A stretch of DNA of 35,172 nucleotides from Dysgonamonadaceae bacterium. Its GTDB lineage: Bacteria > Bacteroidota > Bacteroidia > Bacteroidales > Dysgonomonadaceae. The stretch spans positions 1 through 35,172 of the forward strand of contig JARKPE010000135.1 in the NCBI GenBank assembly GCA_029975415.1, read 5' to 3'. The notes below the pieces were generated by a model. It ran no database searches, was not told the DNA's origin, and saw nothing but the letters and a program-made list of their open reading frames with translations. The stretch's first letter is position 1; each line of letters starts with the position of its first letter. Of this stretch, positions 8,473 through 15,948 are shown piece after piece. Position numbers and translations under genes: made by a program.

Positions 8473-9843
8473 ATGGAAAAAGATGTAACCATCATCGGTG
8501 CAGGATTAACGGGCCTTTCGGCAGGCGTGGCACTGAAGCGAAGAGGCGTTTCGTTTGCAGTTCTCGAAAAATCGGATCGCGCCGGCGGGCAAGTTCGCAC
8601 CATTCATGAAGATGGATTTGCTTTCGAATCGGGACCAAATACCGGTTCCGGAATGTCCGAAGAGCTGATGAATCTTTACGATTTGCTTTCGGATCAATGC
8701 CAAATCGAATATGCTACCAAAGAAGCCGAAAGTCGATGGATTTGGAAAAACGGGAAATTTCATGATCTTCCAAGCGGATTGTGGGGCGGAATCACTACAC
8801 CACTTTTCACACTTTCGGATAAGTTTCGCATTTTGGGCGAACCATGGCGTGCCAAAGGAACCGATCCCGACGAATCGGTCGGCTCGCTTGCCTCGCGGCG
8901 ACTCGGGAAATCGTTTGTCGATTATGCGGTCGATCCTTTTCTTTCGGGCATTTATGCCGGTGATGCCGATGCGCTCGTAACCCGCCATGCGCTACCCAAA
9001 CTTTATGAATTGGAACAAAACTACGGCAGTTTCATTCGTGGTTCCATCGCTCTGGCAAAGAAAGCCAAAGAAAAGCCTAAAACGAGCGGCGGCTCGGCAA
9101 TCTTTTCCACCAAAAACGGCATGGAAGAATTGCCCAAAGCAATGGCTAATTTTATTGGAAAAGAAAATTTGTTTCTTTCCACCGACAATATTTCAATCAT
9201 TCCCGACAGCGAAACCGGCTACTGGATCGTTAAAGGAACTCAAAACGGACAGCCGATCGAAATCAAATCGAAAGAAGTGATTACCACTATCGGTTCGTAT
9301 GCTTTGCATTCGGTGTTACCATTTGTGGAAGCCGAAGACATGTCAAAAATCAGCAATCTTCGCTATTCGCCGGTTGTGCAGGTAGCTGTGGGAGTGAAAG
9401 ATTCTCGTCCACTGAAATTCAACGCTTTTGGCGGATTGTTTTCATCGAAAGACAACGAAGATTTTTTGGGAATCTTGTTCCCTTCGGCTTGTTTTGTGAA
9501 CAGAAGTCCCGAAAACGGTATGCTTTTTTCGTTCTTTATGGGAGGAATGAAGAAAATCGGCATTACCGAACTTCCCGATTCCGAAATCGAAAATAAAGTA
9601 TTAAAAGGATTTCATGAGAAATTGAACTTTCCGGCAAACAAAGAACCCGATTTAATCAGGATTTTTCGTCATAAACAGGCTATTCCTCAATACGAAAAAT
9701 CGTCGGAAGATCGATTCAGAACCGTCGAGAAACTCGAAAAACAATACAGAGGATTGCACATAGCCGGCAATCTGCGTGACGGCATAGGAATGGGTCAGCG
9801 TATTTTGCAGGGCACAGTGCTGGGGAAAGAAGTTTTAAGGTAA
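8473..9843 (+). CDS. hemG: Protoporphyrinogen oxidase, FAD-dependent HemY type
   Basis: Oxidises protoporphyrinogen IX (or coproporphyrinogen III in some bacteria) using FAD, 456 residues. The dinucleotide-binding motif GAGLTGLSAG lies at residues 9-18, followed by the FAD-pyrophosphate helix and GPNTGSGMSEEL near 56-67. The C-terminal FAD-binding stretch is AGNLRDGIGMGQRI. It starts 6 bases after hemN and is last in the receptor-MFS-hemN-hemG operon. It converges on lplA with only 8 bases between the coding regions. The name hemG is used in the broad sense; structurally it belongs to the HemY/PPOX family. Confidence 0.9.
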   Translation: MEKDVTIIGAGLTGLSAGVALKRRGVSFAVLEKSDRAGGQVRTIHEDGFAFESGPNTGSGMSEELMNLYDLLSDQCQIEYATKEAESRWIWKNGKFHDLPSGLWGGITTPLFTLSDKFRILGEPWRAKGTDPDESVGSLASRRLGKSFVDYAVDPFLSGIYAGDADALVTRHALPKLYELEQNYGSFIRGSIALAKKAKEKPKTSGGSAIFSTKNGMEELPKAMANFIGKENLFLSTDNISIIPDSETGYWIVKGTQNGQPIEIKSKEVITTIGSYALHSVLPFVEAEDMSKISNLRYSPVVQVAVGVKDSRPLKFNAFGGLFSSKDNEDFLGILFPSACFVNRSPENGMLFSFFMGGMKKIGITELPDSEIENKVLKGFHEKLNFPANKEPDLIRIFRHKQAIPQYEKSSEDRFRTVEKLEKQYRGLHIAGNLRDGIGMGQRILQGTVLGKEVLR

Positions 9844-9855
9844 AAGTTCTTTTAC
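9840..9855. terminator. Small bidirectional palindrome spanning both stop codons of hemG and lplA
   Basis: GTAAAAG-TT-CTTTTAC is a perfect palindrome that contains the hemG TAA (9841-9843) and, on the other strand, the lplA TAA (9854-9852). It would fold as a 6-bp stem with a 4-base loop in either transcript. It is short and AT-rich, so it is at best a weak mRNA-end structure. No other terminator is visible between these convergent genes. Confidence 0.35.
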
Positions 9856-10580
9856 ATTCGGTAATTCCATTCTCGGCGAACAAATTTTTCGGCTCGAATC
9901 ATTTCGATTCGAGCGATGTCTTCTTCGGTTAACGACGATAAAGCATCCAAACCGAAATAGGCTGACAGCTTTTGCGAAAAAATGGCGAAAAACTCATTTG
10001 AATCAGGGGCAGAGAAATTTTTTTCGAGAAGATAAAATCGAAGATTCCTCACGGGGCTGTGCACAGATTTTGATGCTTTCGCGATAAGGTTAGGAAGTGG
10101 AGGAGACAAAACCTGCTGCAGAATTGCCAAATCGGTATTGTAAAGCAAAGTCCCGTGATGCATTTCTCGATTTTTGGAAACGTGTGAGGCCGTTCCCGAA
10201 ACTTTATAACCCTCCAGCCAAAGGTCTTTTCGCTTTCCCAACGATACGGGCAAATGCATCGATGCAAGCACTTCGATAATCGGGGTTAAGAAATCCGTTC
10301 CAAGAGGATGCTCTGTCTTGTCCGATATAAAACAATAATTAAGATTTCCTGTGTCGTGATAAACAGCTCCACCACCGGACAAACGCCGAAAAACACGAAT
10401 TCCGTTTTCAATACAGAAATCCATATCCACTTCATTTACAACAGCCTGATTCGACCCGATAATCACGCTGGGTTCATCCACATAAAGCAACGCAAAGTCT
10501 CCTTCATTTTCTGCCAAAAAATATTGTTCTGCGGCAAGATTAAATGAAGGATTGGTTGATGGAAAGAAAATGATTTTCAT
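9852..10580 (-). CDS. lplA: Lipoate-protein ligase, catalytic domain only
   Basis: Attaches lipoate to lipoyl domains such as that of the E2 subunit encoded at the other end of this gene run. The 242-residue product has the BPL/LplA fold signatures RRLSGGGAVYHDTGNLNY (65-82) and the lipoate-adenylate lysine Lys126 in GYKVSGTA, followed by HHGTLLYNTD. It ends in FVRREWNYRM, which corresponds to the end of the large catalytic domain in E. coli LplA (338 residues). The small C-terminal domain is absent, and the stop is abutted by hemG. It may need a separate accessory protein or use a different lipoyl donor. A candidate terminator hairpin separates it from the upstream aldolase gene, and TATTTTTG (10593-10586, minus) could be its own -7 element. 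Confidence 0.87.
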   Translation of the reverse strand: MKIIFFPSTNPSFNLAAEQYFLAENEGDFALLYVDEPSVIIGSNQAVVNEVDMDFCIENGIRVFRRLSGGGAVYHDTGNLNYCFISDKTEHPLGTDFLTPIIEVLASMHLPVSLGKRKDLWLEGYKVSGTASHVSKNREMHHGTLLYNTDLAILQQVLSPPLPNLIAKASKSVHSPVRNLRFYLLEKNFSAPDSNEFFAIFSQKLSAYFGLDALSSLTEEDIARIEMIRAEKFVRREWNYRM

Positions 10581-10595
10581 AGTTGCAAAAATAGA

Positions 10596-10630
10596 AAAAA
10601 CGTCCGAAAAAAACTTTATCGGGCGTTTTT
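10596..10630 (-). terminator. Hairpin terminator between the two-domain aldolase gene and lplA
   Basis: AAAAACGTCCGA (10596-10607) and TCGGGCGTTTTT (10619-10630) pair over 12 positions. There is one C-A mismatch on the minus strand, or a G-U wobble on the plus strand. Read on the minus strand, the stem is followed by TTTTTTCTATTTTTG. It lies 21 bases after the aldolase stop, a good place to end the sugar-gene transcript before lplA. Confidence 0.6.
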
Positions 10631-10650
10631 GAATAAGGATTCAATGTCAA

Positions 10651-11949
10651 CTACTTCACGTTGAAAACCACGCGAAGCTCATCGATTTCCTCATCACCGA
10701 TCGGTTTCAATTCACCGATGGCATTAGCCATCACAAGCGAATTTGCCGAAAATTCGGCCACCTCAAGATAATCGAACGTATTCAGGAGTTTATCGCCTGT
10801 CACGAAAACACTATCGTTTTCGACCAGAATCACTCGATGGTGATTGAACATTTCGGCAACCTTGTCAATTTCGTTATAAAGTAATCCGAAAGGAATCGAA
10901 GGAACATCCTGAAGAAAAATCCAACTTTCTGGAATGGTTCTGACGTCGAATTTGGTTCCACTTACCGCATGTGCCATCAGATTCACGGGCTGCGTACAGA
11001 TAATGGAGTTGATGTGCGGATTGAGTTGAAAAATGCGCTGATGCAATGCTACCGCACGACTGGGTATCTTCCCCGCCTCGGCCATTCCGTTCTTTATCTG
11101 AACAATATCTTCGGGCATAATATCCCAACGTGCCACATCACGTGGCGTAATCAAAAAATCGTCCCCCCTCCAACGAACGGAAACCGTTCCGTAAGTAGAA
11201 ATCATCAACTGCTGATCGCATGCCCTGCGGATAATATTCACCATTTCGGTGCGTATGGCACGCTCGTCCGAAGGATGATTAATATCCATAAAATGAGGCA
11301 CATTTGCCGGAATATGTTCTGAATAGCGCGACACATCCTCGTCCGTCAGATAATTGACGCCTCCAAGACGTTTTGCATTCAGAATCGTTCGGCAGCAGAA
11401 CTCGAGTGTTTCGAACCGCTGATAAGCATCCATCATGTTTGTTCCACCCAGCGCCACGCCATGATTTTCCATAATCACCGCCTTGAAACGTGTGTCACGA
11501 AATTCATTGGCAATTTTTCGTCCCAGATCTTCGCTTCCCGGACAACCATAAGATGCAAATCCGATGTCGCCACAAATATTATGGGCTTGCGGAACAATCT
11601 TGGTATCGGGCACCACATGGGCGATGCTGAATGCCACCAATGCAGGCGGATGAGCATGGATGATAGCCGTCAGTTCGGGTCGCGCTTCGTAAATTGCTTT
11701 ATGAAACGGATATTCCGACGAAGGTTTGTGAGGTCCGATAACTGTCCCATCCTTTTTCACACACATAATGTCCTTCGTTGTCAAGTTTCCTTTATCGATG
11801 CCGGAAGGAGTGATCCAGATATCGCCATTTTCATCACGGATGGAAATATTTCCGCCCGAAGTAGTGGTCATTCCACTTCGATAAATACGTCCGATGATCA
11901 CGCAGATTTGTTCCACAGGATGCATCAAATTAACGTCCAATTGTTTCAT
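10651..11949 (-). CDS. Class II aldolase/adducin protein with a tandem duplicated domain, second copy degenerate
   Basis: The 432-residue protein is two class II aldolase (AraD/FucA/RhaD-like) domains in tandem. The first (about 1-215) is complete: SGGNISIR, the catalytic-type Glu79 in SSEYPFH, zinc ligands His98 and His100 in IIHAHP, and His163 in MENHGVAL. The second (about 228-420) aligns motif by motif but has lost them: Ala299 in place of Glu79, IICTQP (Cys318, Gln320) in place of HAHP, and ENDS (Asp379) in place of ENHG. The first domain probably cleaves a phosphorylated ketose or sugar acid, while the second is structural or regulatory. It starts 7 bases after the reductase-like gene, so the two form a unit. 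The exact substrate is unknown. Confidence 0.82.
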   Translation of the reverse strand: MKQLDVNLMHPVEQICVIIGRIYRSGMTTTSGGNISIRDENGDIWITPSGIDKGNLTTKDIMCVKKDGTVIGPHKPSSEYPFHKAIYEARPELTAIIHAHPPALVAFSIAHVVPDTKIVPQAHNICGDIGFASYGCPGSEDLGRKIANEFRDTRFKAVIMENHGVALGGTNMMDAYQRFETLEFCCRTILNAKRLGGVNYLTDEDVSRYSEHIPANVPHFMDINHPSDERAIRTEMVNIIRRACDQQLMISTYGTVSVRWRGDDFLITPRDVARWDIMPEDIVQIKNGMAEAGKIPSRAVALHQRIFQLNPHINSIICTQPVNLMAHAVSGTKFDVRTIPESWIFLQDVPSIPFGLLYNEIDKVAEMFNHHRVILVENDSVFVTGDKLLNTFDYLEVAEFSANSLVMANAIGELKPIGDEEIDELRVVFNVK

Positions 11950-11956
11950 TGAAAAA

Positions 11957-13243
11957 TTATTTTGAATTTTGTAATGACGGATGATTGTTCAGCAGAAACG
12001 TCTCTGCTTCTACGCTCCATAAACCGTTATGGCGCTTGCAGATTTCTGCCAGACTTTCGAAAAAAGGATCGGTTTTGCCCAATTCGGCAAAATCGTCGAT
12101 GGCCGTGAGCGGCATTTCGATGTGGGTATAAATCAATTTTTTTCCACCAGGTATTTCAGGCAGGTGATTAGTAGCTTCGGGTACGGCATTCAATCCCCCG
12201 ATATGGGTGACCAAGCCTGCCGGATCCAGACCTAGGCTCATAATGTCCAAAGCCTCCACCATATCGTCGTTGTTTCCACCGCTCGTTCCCACGATGTGTG
12301 TATAGGCGTAATGCACATTATAAAAATTGAACATTGCACTGAAATTGGGATCACTCGGGCCTGCAAAAAAATTGAGACAGCCATCAAATGAAAGAATGGC
12401 ATCGCCCTGTTCAACCACCGACCTTACAGGGGCAAAAATGAATACATCGTTGAATCCGCTTCCCCCGCTGATTGCTCGCAATTCCTCAACCGGATTTTCC
12501 AAAGCAACGGTGTTGACATAACGCAAATCAATGCCACGTGAAGCAGCAAACTCGACGGTATAAATGGAAGCAGCCCTGTCAAGGCGTTCCTGATTGACAT
12601 CGGTAACGACAAGCAACGAAGGCTTGCGATCGTCGCGATGGAGCACATAGTTGATGGCAGCCAATCCCATCGGTCCCACGCCGGCCAAAATAGCCATCTT
12701 CCCGCCATCCATAATCTCCATTTTATGGACATAACTTCCTGGTGTTGTGTGATAATTGGCATGCATTGCTCCTATTACACATGAAAGCGGTTCGGACAAT
12801 GATGCGGGATAAAATCCTTCGCCATGAAAAGCAAGCAGGCAATCTTTCTCCATCACTTCGTTGGGAATGACGACATAAGTGGCATCTCCGCCTATATACT
12901 TATAGCTATAGCCCGGAGCACTCAAAATGCCTACAGGGCCGTTTTCGTAATACAGCGCGGGCTGTATCGAGAATTTGTCGCCCGGCTTGAATTTGTGTGC
13001 CCATTTCGCACCCACTTTCAACAATTCGCCGGCAAACTCATGTCCGATGATCACCGGATTATCGGCAACATCTTTCGGAACACGTTTATGATCGGCTCCC
13101 TGTGAAGAAGCCTTGTAAGACGACATACACAAGGAATCGGAAACTACTTTGGCTAAAATTTCGTCATCCTTGATTTCGGGCAAATCAAATTCTTCGAGAC
13201 GAAGATCTTTTTTACCGTATAATCTAACCGCTTTTGTTTTCAT
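11957..13243 (-). CDS. Zinc-dependent medium-chain dehydrogenase resembling L-sorbose-1-phosphate reductase
   Basis: MDR-family oxidoreductase of 428 residues. Catalytic zinc ligands are Cys39 (DSLCMSSYK), His68-Glu69 (GHEFAGE) and Glu151 (LSEPLSC). AGVGPMGL at 187-194 is the nucleotide-binding loop. The structural-zinc cysteine cluster of classical alcohol dehydrogenases is missing. The N-terminal VRLYGKKDLRLEEFDLPEI with SLCMSSYKA resembles the L-sorbose-1-phosphate reductase (SorE) branch as I remember it. I chose ATG at 13243; a TTG start at 13264 would translate part of the flanking repeat array. Pairing with the tandem aldolase suggests reduction or oxidation of a ketose-phosphate or of an aldolase product such as lactaldehyde. 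The substrate is inference. Confidence 0.8.
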   Translation of the reverse strand: MKTKAVRLYGKKDLRLEEFDLPEIKDDEILAKVVSDSLCMSSYKASSQGADHKRVPKDVADNPVIIGHEFAGELLKVGAKWAHKFKPGDKFSIQPALYYENGPVGILSAPGYSYKYIGGDATYVVIPNEVMEKDCLLAFHGEGFYPASLSEPLSCVIGAMHANYHTTPGSYVHKMEIMDGGKMAILAGVGPMGLAAINYVLHRDDRKPSLLVVTDVNQERLDRAASIYTVEFAASRGIDLRYVNTVALENPVEELRAISGGSGFNDVFIFAPVRSVVEQGDAILSFDGCLNFFAGPSDPNFSAMFNFYNVHYAYTHIVGTSGGNNDDMVEALDIMSLGLDPAGLVTHIGGLNAVPEATNHLPEIPGGKKLIYTHIEMPLTAIDDFAELGKTDPFFESLAEICKRHNGLWSVEAETFLLNNHPSLQNSK

Positions 13244-13250
13244 TTTTTCA

Positions 13251-13285
13251 GAACCAGGAACCAAGAGTCAAGAGTCAAGACATTA
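13251..13285. repeat. Heptad array GANNCAA, left flank of the four-helix-bundle gene
   Basis: Five consecutive 7-base units (GAACCAG, GAACCAA, GAGTCAA, GAGTCAA, GACATTA) sit directly before the dehydrogenase start and form its leader. The reverse complement reads TCTTGAC-type heptads, the same consensus as the array at 13711-13781 but in opposite orientation. Bases 13258-13280 match the inverse of 13728-13750 at 21 of 23 positions. Confidence 0.85.
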
Positions 13286-13321
13286 GCCAAACTTCTTTTC
13301 TTTAGATTCCTGGATTTTTAT

Positions 13322-13672
13322 TTAATTTAATTTTTCCTTGAAACCGATAATCATTTTTTGAAGTTCACTCAATTTTTCTTCTAAATAATTATATTTATCA
13401 TTATCGATATATGAGAGATTTAGAGATACAATTAATTCCGTTTCCAATTCGAAAGAAGAACCAAGCGACATTTCGAGAAATCTAACAAAATCTTTAGCAC
13501 TTGATTTTGCCGAACCTTCCGCAATATTCGTAGGAATAGAAACTGCAGCTCTTTGCATTTGCGAAACTAAACCAAACCGTTCAGCTTGAGGAAACGTATT
13601 AACAATCTTGTAAATATCTGAAACAAAAGCAACCGACTTATTCCAAATATCCAATTTCTTAAAATTATGCAT
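13322..13672 (-). CDS. Four-helix-bundle protein (S23/IVP, TIGR02436-like)
   Basis: Small 116-residue all-helical protein of the family first seen as ORFs in 23S rRNA intervening sequences and related to the Avd accessory protein of diversity-generating retroelements. The family pattern is clear: FKKLDIWNKSV at 4-14, FPQAERFGLVSQMQRAAVS, IPTNIAEGSAK, then FVRFLEMSLGSSFELETEL. Its molecular role is unknown. It is a lone gene inserted among metabolic genes in the same direction, and both flanks carry inverted TCTTGAN heptad arrays that reach almost to the neighbouring coding regions. It is unlikely to take part in rhamnose use. Confidence 0.9.
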   Translation of the reverse strand: MHNFKKLDIWNKSVAFVSDIYKIVNTFPQAERFGLVSQMQRAAVSIPTNIAEGSAKSSAKDFVRFLEMSLGSSFELETELIVSLNLSYIDNDKYNYLEEKLSELQKMIIGFKEKLN

Positions 13673-13710
13673 TTCAATCTTCTCTTAAATCTTTTATATT
13701 AAATCCTGCT

Positions 13711-13781
13711 TCTTGGCTCGTCTTGGTTCTTGACTCTTGAATCTTGGCTCTTGAATCTTGAATCTTGATTCTTGATTCTTA
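13711..13781. repeat. Heptad array TCTTGAN, right flank of the four-helix-bundle gene
   Basis: Nine TCTTGRN units (GGC, partial TCG, GGT, GAC, GAA, GGC, GAA, GAA, GAT, GAT endings) run from 13711 to 13776 and end in a TCTTA remnant. The array finishes 2 bases from the stop codon of the aldolase/dehydrogenase gene. One slip of 3 bases occurs after the first unit. Orientation is opposite to the array at 13251-13285. Confidence 0.9.
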
Positions 13782-13783
13782 TA

Positions 13784-15745
13784 TCATGCCAACATCACCT
13801 GCCCACCCGTAATTGGAAGAGCCTGTCCGGTTTCTCCACATTGCTCCATCAAATACAACACGCCTTTGGTAACATCGTCAGGAGTGCATCCTTTTTTCAT
13901 AGGAACTTGAGAGAGATAATATTCTCGAACATCTTCCACCGTTTTTGCACCCGGAACTTTACCGGTCTTGAGATATTGCAGAAACAAGCCATTTTCAGGG
14001 TCACTCCAAAGCGGACCTTCGTAAAAATTGCCCGGGCAAATACTATTGACCTTAATACGGTAAGGCGCCAACTCAAGAGCAAACGACTGGGTAAGGCCGA
14101 TTCCGCCAAATTTACCACCTGCATAAGCAAAATTGGCTTTGCTGCCTCTCAATCCCGATTTGGAATTGATCTGAATAATGTCGGCATAATAATCTTTTGG
14201 GGCGAACCGAGTTTGCAATTTTAAGGTTCGGCTCACGACCTTTACGCCATAAAAATATCCGTAATAATTGATTCGAGTAACAAAATCGAACGTTTCGGGT
14301 GTCATTTCGTCCAATCCGCCGGCTCTAAGGACGCCAGCATTGCTTATGTAACAGTCGATGGCACCGAAATTGCAAACCGCATCGTGAACCAAACTTTCGA
14401 GACTTGCAATATTCGTTACATCCGTTTTCACGAAAACAACCCGATTGCCCCCGCAAAGCGTATTTAATTCGCCGGCCGTCTTTCGACCTGTCTCTTCATT
14501 CAAATCGGCTACCACAATATTGGCGCCTTCTTTTACCAGACAGCGCGCGATGCCTTCGCCGAAACCTTGTGCAGCACCGGTAATCACGATGGTTTTGTTT
14601 TCGGCACGACCATTCGATTTTGTCGTTGACACACTTCTCCGATAATTTTCGACTTCCCAATGATCGATGAAATCGATTTGATTTTGCGTCATTGGATGTT
14701 CTCCACCAAACGATTGCGCCAGATAAGCCACTTTCATGGCATCTTCGAATACATCGAGAATGGTTTCGCACTGCTTGGCATTGGGGCCGGCAGCAACAAG
14801 TCCGATTCCCTTCATCAGCAAAACATGAGGATGATATCCCTGTTTTTCGATAAAAACAGGAATTTGCGTTTCGGCTTCGTGAAGCAAAGTTTCTTCCGAA
14901 TTGCCGTCAAAGAACAGATAATTCGATTTGCAATATACAATTTCGTCGGGAGTGAAAGGTTTCGCAATCAGTTGTCGGTTTTCGACATTCTCCGAGAAAA
15001 ACGCTATTATCGGATTATTGCGGACTTTCAGTGTTTTCAGTCCATTGGTTGAAAGCATCATTCTGACCGCAGGAATCACCTTTTCTGCATCCTGGCTTGA
15101 GAGGGTTTCGTCCGAAGGAAGGTTTTTTTGTAACGATTTTTCGAGCGTACCGAAAATATCGGAATAAATATTCTTGATTTCTTCGATGGTATCTGCAGCT
15201 ACAAATATTCCGTGATTTTGCAACCAGATAACATGTGGCTCTTCGCCATAGGCAGCGCGAAACGCTTTTATTTTTTCTTCTACTTTTTTAAATAACACAT
15301 AACCCGGATCGGTATATTCCACAAAAAGTGCTTTTTCACCGAAAAGTTTTTTTAGCATGGATTCGGCTTGTTGCGAACACATCAGTGCATTCACGAGCGT
15401 AGGATGCAAATGCACGACAAAAGCATATTCGATGATGTTGTGCATTGAAGTTTCCACCGACGGGCGTTTATCCCTGGTAAGCGTGGCGGCTGCCAGGTCG
15501 TTTTTAACCTCTTCTTCGCGCAAAGCGACATCGTCGCTGTATTTTTTTTCGGACATCGGACGAAGTTTTGTCCTGTCTAGCAGGGCAAATCCATCTTCGG
15601 TGATGGTCGCCAGCGACACTCCACTGGCCTTTACCCAAATTCTATCCGCATTTTTATACGAAGTATTTCCTCCTCCCGCAATCACATACCGACTGTCTCG
15701 GCCATAAAATTGCGATATTTCTATCAATTGCTCTATCTCTTTCAT
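13784..15745 (-). CDS. Bifunctional class II aldolase/short-chain dehydrogenase, RhaEW-type (rhamnulose-1-phosphate aldolase / L-lactaldehyde dehydrogenase)
   Basis: Fusion of 653 residues. The aldolase part has AGGGNTSYK, Glu98, His112 and His114 in VVHLHP, and His178 in WLQNHGIF. A second aldolase-like segment at about 245-345 (KGIGLVAAGPNAKQC) lacks the histidines. After a linker near 370-383 comes a Rossmann SDR: TGAAQGFG at 389-396, SNAG, Ser528, and Tyr541/Lys545 in YAGGK. Such fusions (B. subtilis YuxG, RhaEW) split L-rhamnulose-1-phosphate into DHAP and L-lactaldehyde and oxidise the latter to L-lactate. This supplies the aldolase missing from the rhaBAT block. I chose ATG at 15745; the longer TTG start at 15772 adds nine unlikely residues. 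Confidence 0.87.
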   Translation of the reverse strand: MKEIEQLIEISQFYGRDSRYVIAGGGNTSYKNADRIWVKASGVSLATITEDGFALLDRTKLRPMSEKKYSDDVALREEEVKNDLAAATLTRDKRPSVETSMHNIIEYAFVVHLHPTLVNALMCSQQAESMLKKLFGEKALFVEYTDPGYVLFKKVEEKIKAFRAAYGEEPHVIWLQNHGIFVAADTIEEIKNIYSDIFGTLEKSLQKNLPSDETLSSQDAEKVIPAVRMMLSTNGLKTLKVRNNPIIAFFSENVENRQLIAKPFTPDEIVYCKSNYLFFDGNSEETLLHEAETQIPVFIEKQGYHPHVLLMKGIGLVAAGPNAKQCETILDVFEDAMKVAYLAQSFGGEHPMTQNQIDFIDHWEVENYRRSVSTTKSNGRAENKTIVITGAAQGFGEGIARCLVKEGANIVVADLNEETGRKTAGELNTLCGGNRVVFVKTDVTNIASLESLVHDAVCNFGAIDCYISNAGVLRAGGLDEMTPETFDFVTRINYYGYFYGVKVVSRTLKLQTRFAPKDYYADIIQINSKSGLRGSKANFAYAGGKFGGIGLTQSFALELAPYRIKVNSICPGNFYEGPLWSDPENGLFLQYLKTGKVPGAKTVEDVREYYLSQVPMKKGCTPDDVTKGVLYLMEQCGETGQALPITGGQVMLA

Positions 15746-15800
15746 TTTTGTTTTTTGCTCCCTATGAGCCAATTTTCTCTATATTCTTTTGTCTTTTTTT

Positions 15801-15931
15801 TCGTGACTTCGCGTCTTTGTGAAACAAACTCATCAGCGATCAAATAAATTTTTTACTTGTCACGAAGGCACTAAGATGCTAAGTTTTTCAAAATCTTTGT
15901 GTTTCTTTGCGCCTTCGTGTCCTTGCGGCTT
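15801..15931. repeat. CACGAAGG-type inverted repeat between the PHP gene and the aldolase/dehydrogenase gene
   Basis: CACGAAGGC at 15861-15869 pairs perfectly with GCCTTCGTG at 15911-15919. The inner arms (ACTAAGATGCTAAG against CTTTGTGTTTCTTTG) pair partly, making an imperfect hairpin about 59 bases long. A third related fragment, CGTGACTTCGCGTCTTTGTG, is at 15802-15821, and CCTTGCGGCTT continues the right arm. The style matches a dispersed intergenic sequence I recall from many bacterial genomes. No ORF is present in this 203-base gap. Confidence 0.75.
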
Positions 15932-15948
15932 ATATCCTTCAATCCAAA

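Noticed and set aside
13244-13264. TTG start for the medium-chain dehydrogenase
   Set aside because: The added residues are translated heptad repeat, and the ATG at 13243 matches the family N-terminus.
13251-13781. CRISPR-like reading of the heptad arrays
   Set aside because: Units are 7 bases and contiguous with no spacers, and no cas genes are present.
15746-15772. TTG start for the aldolase/dehydrogenase fusion
   Set aside because: It adds nine residues unlike the family; the ATG at 15745 gives a normal N-terminus.
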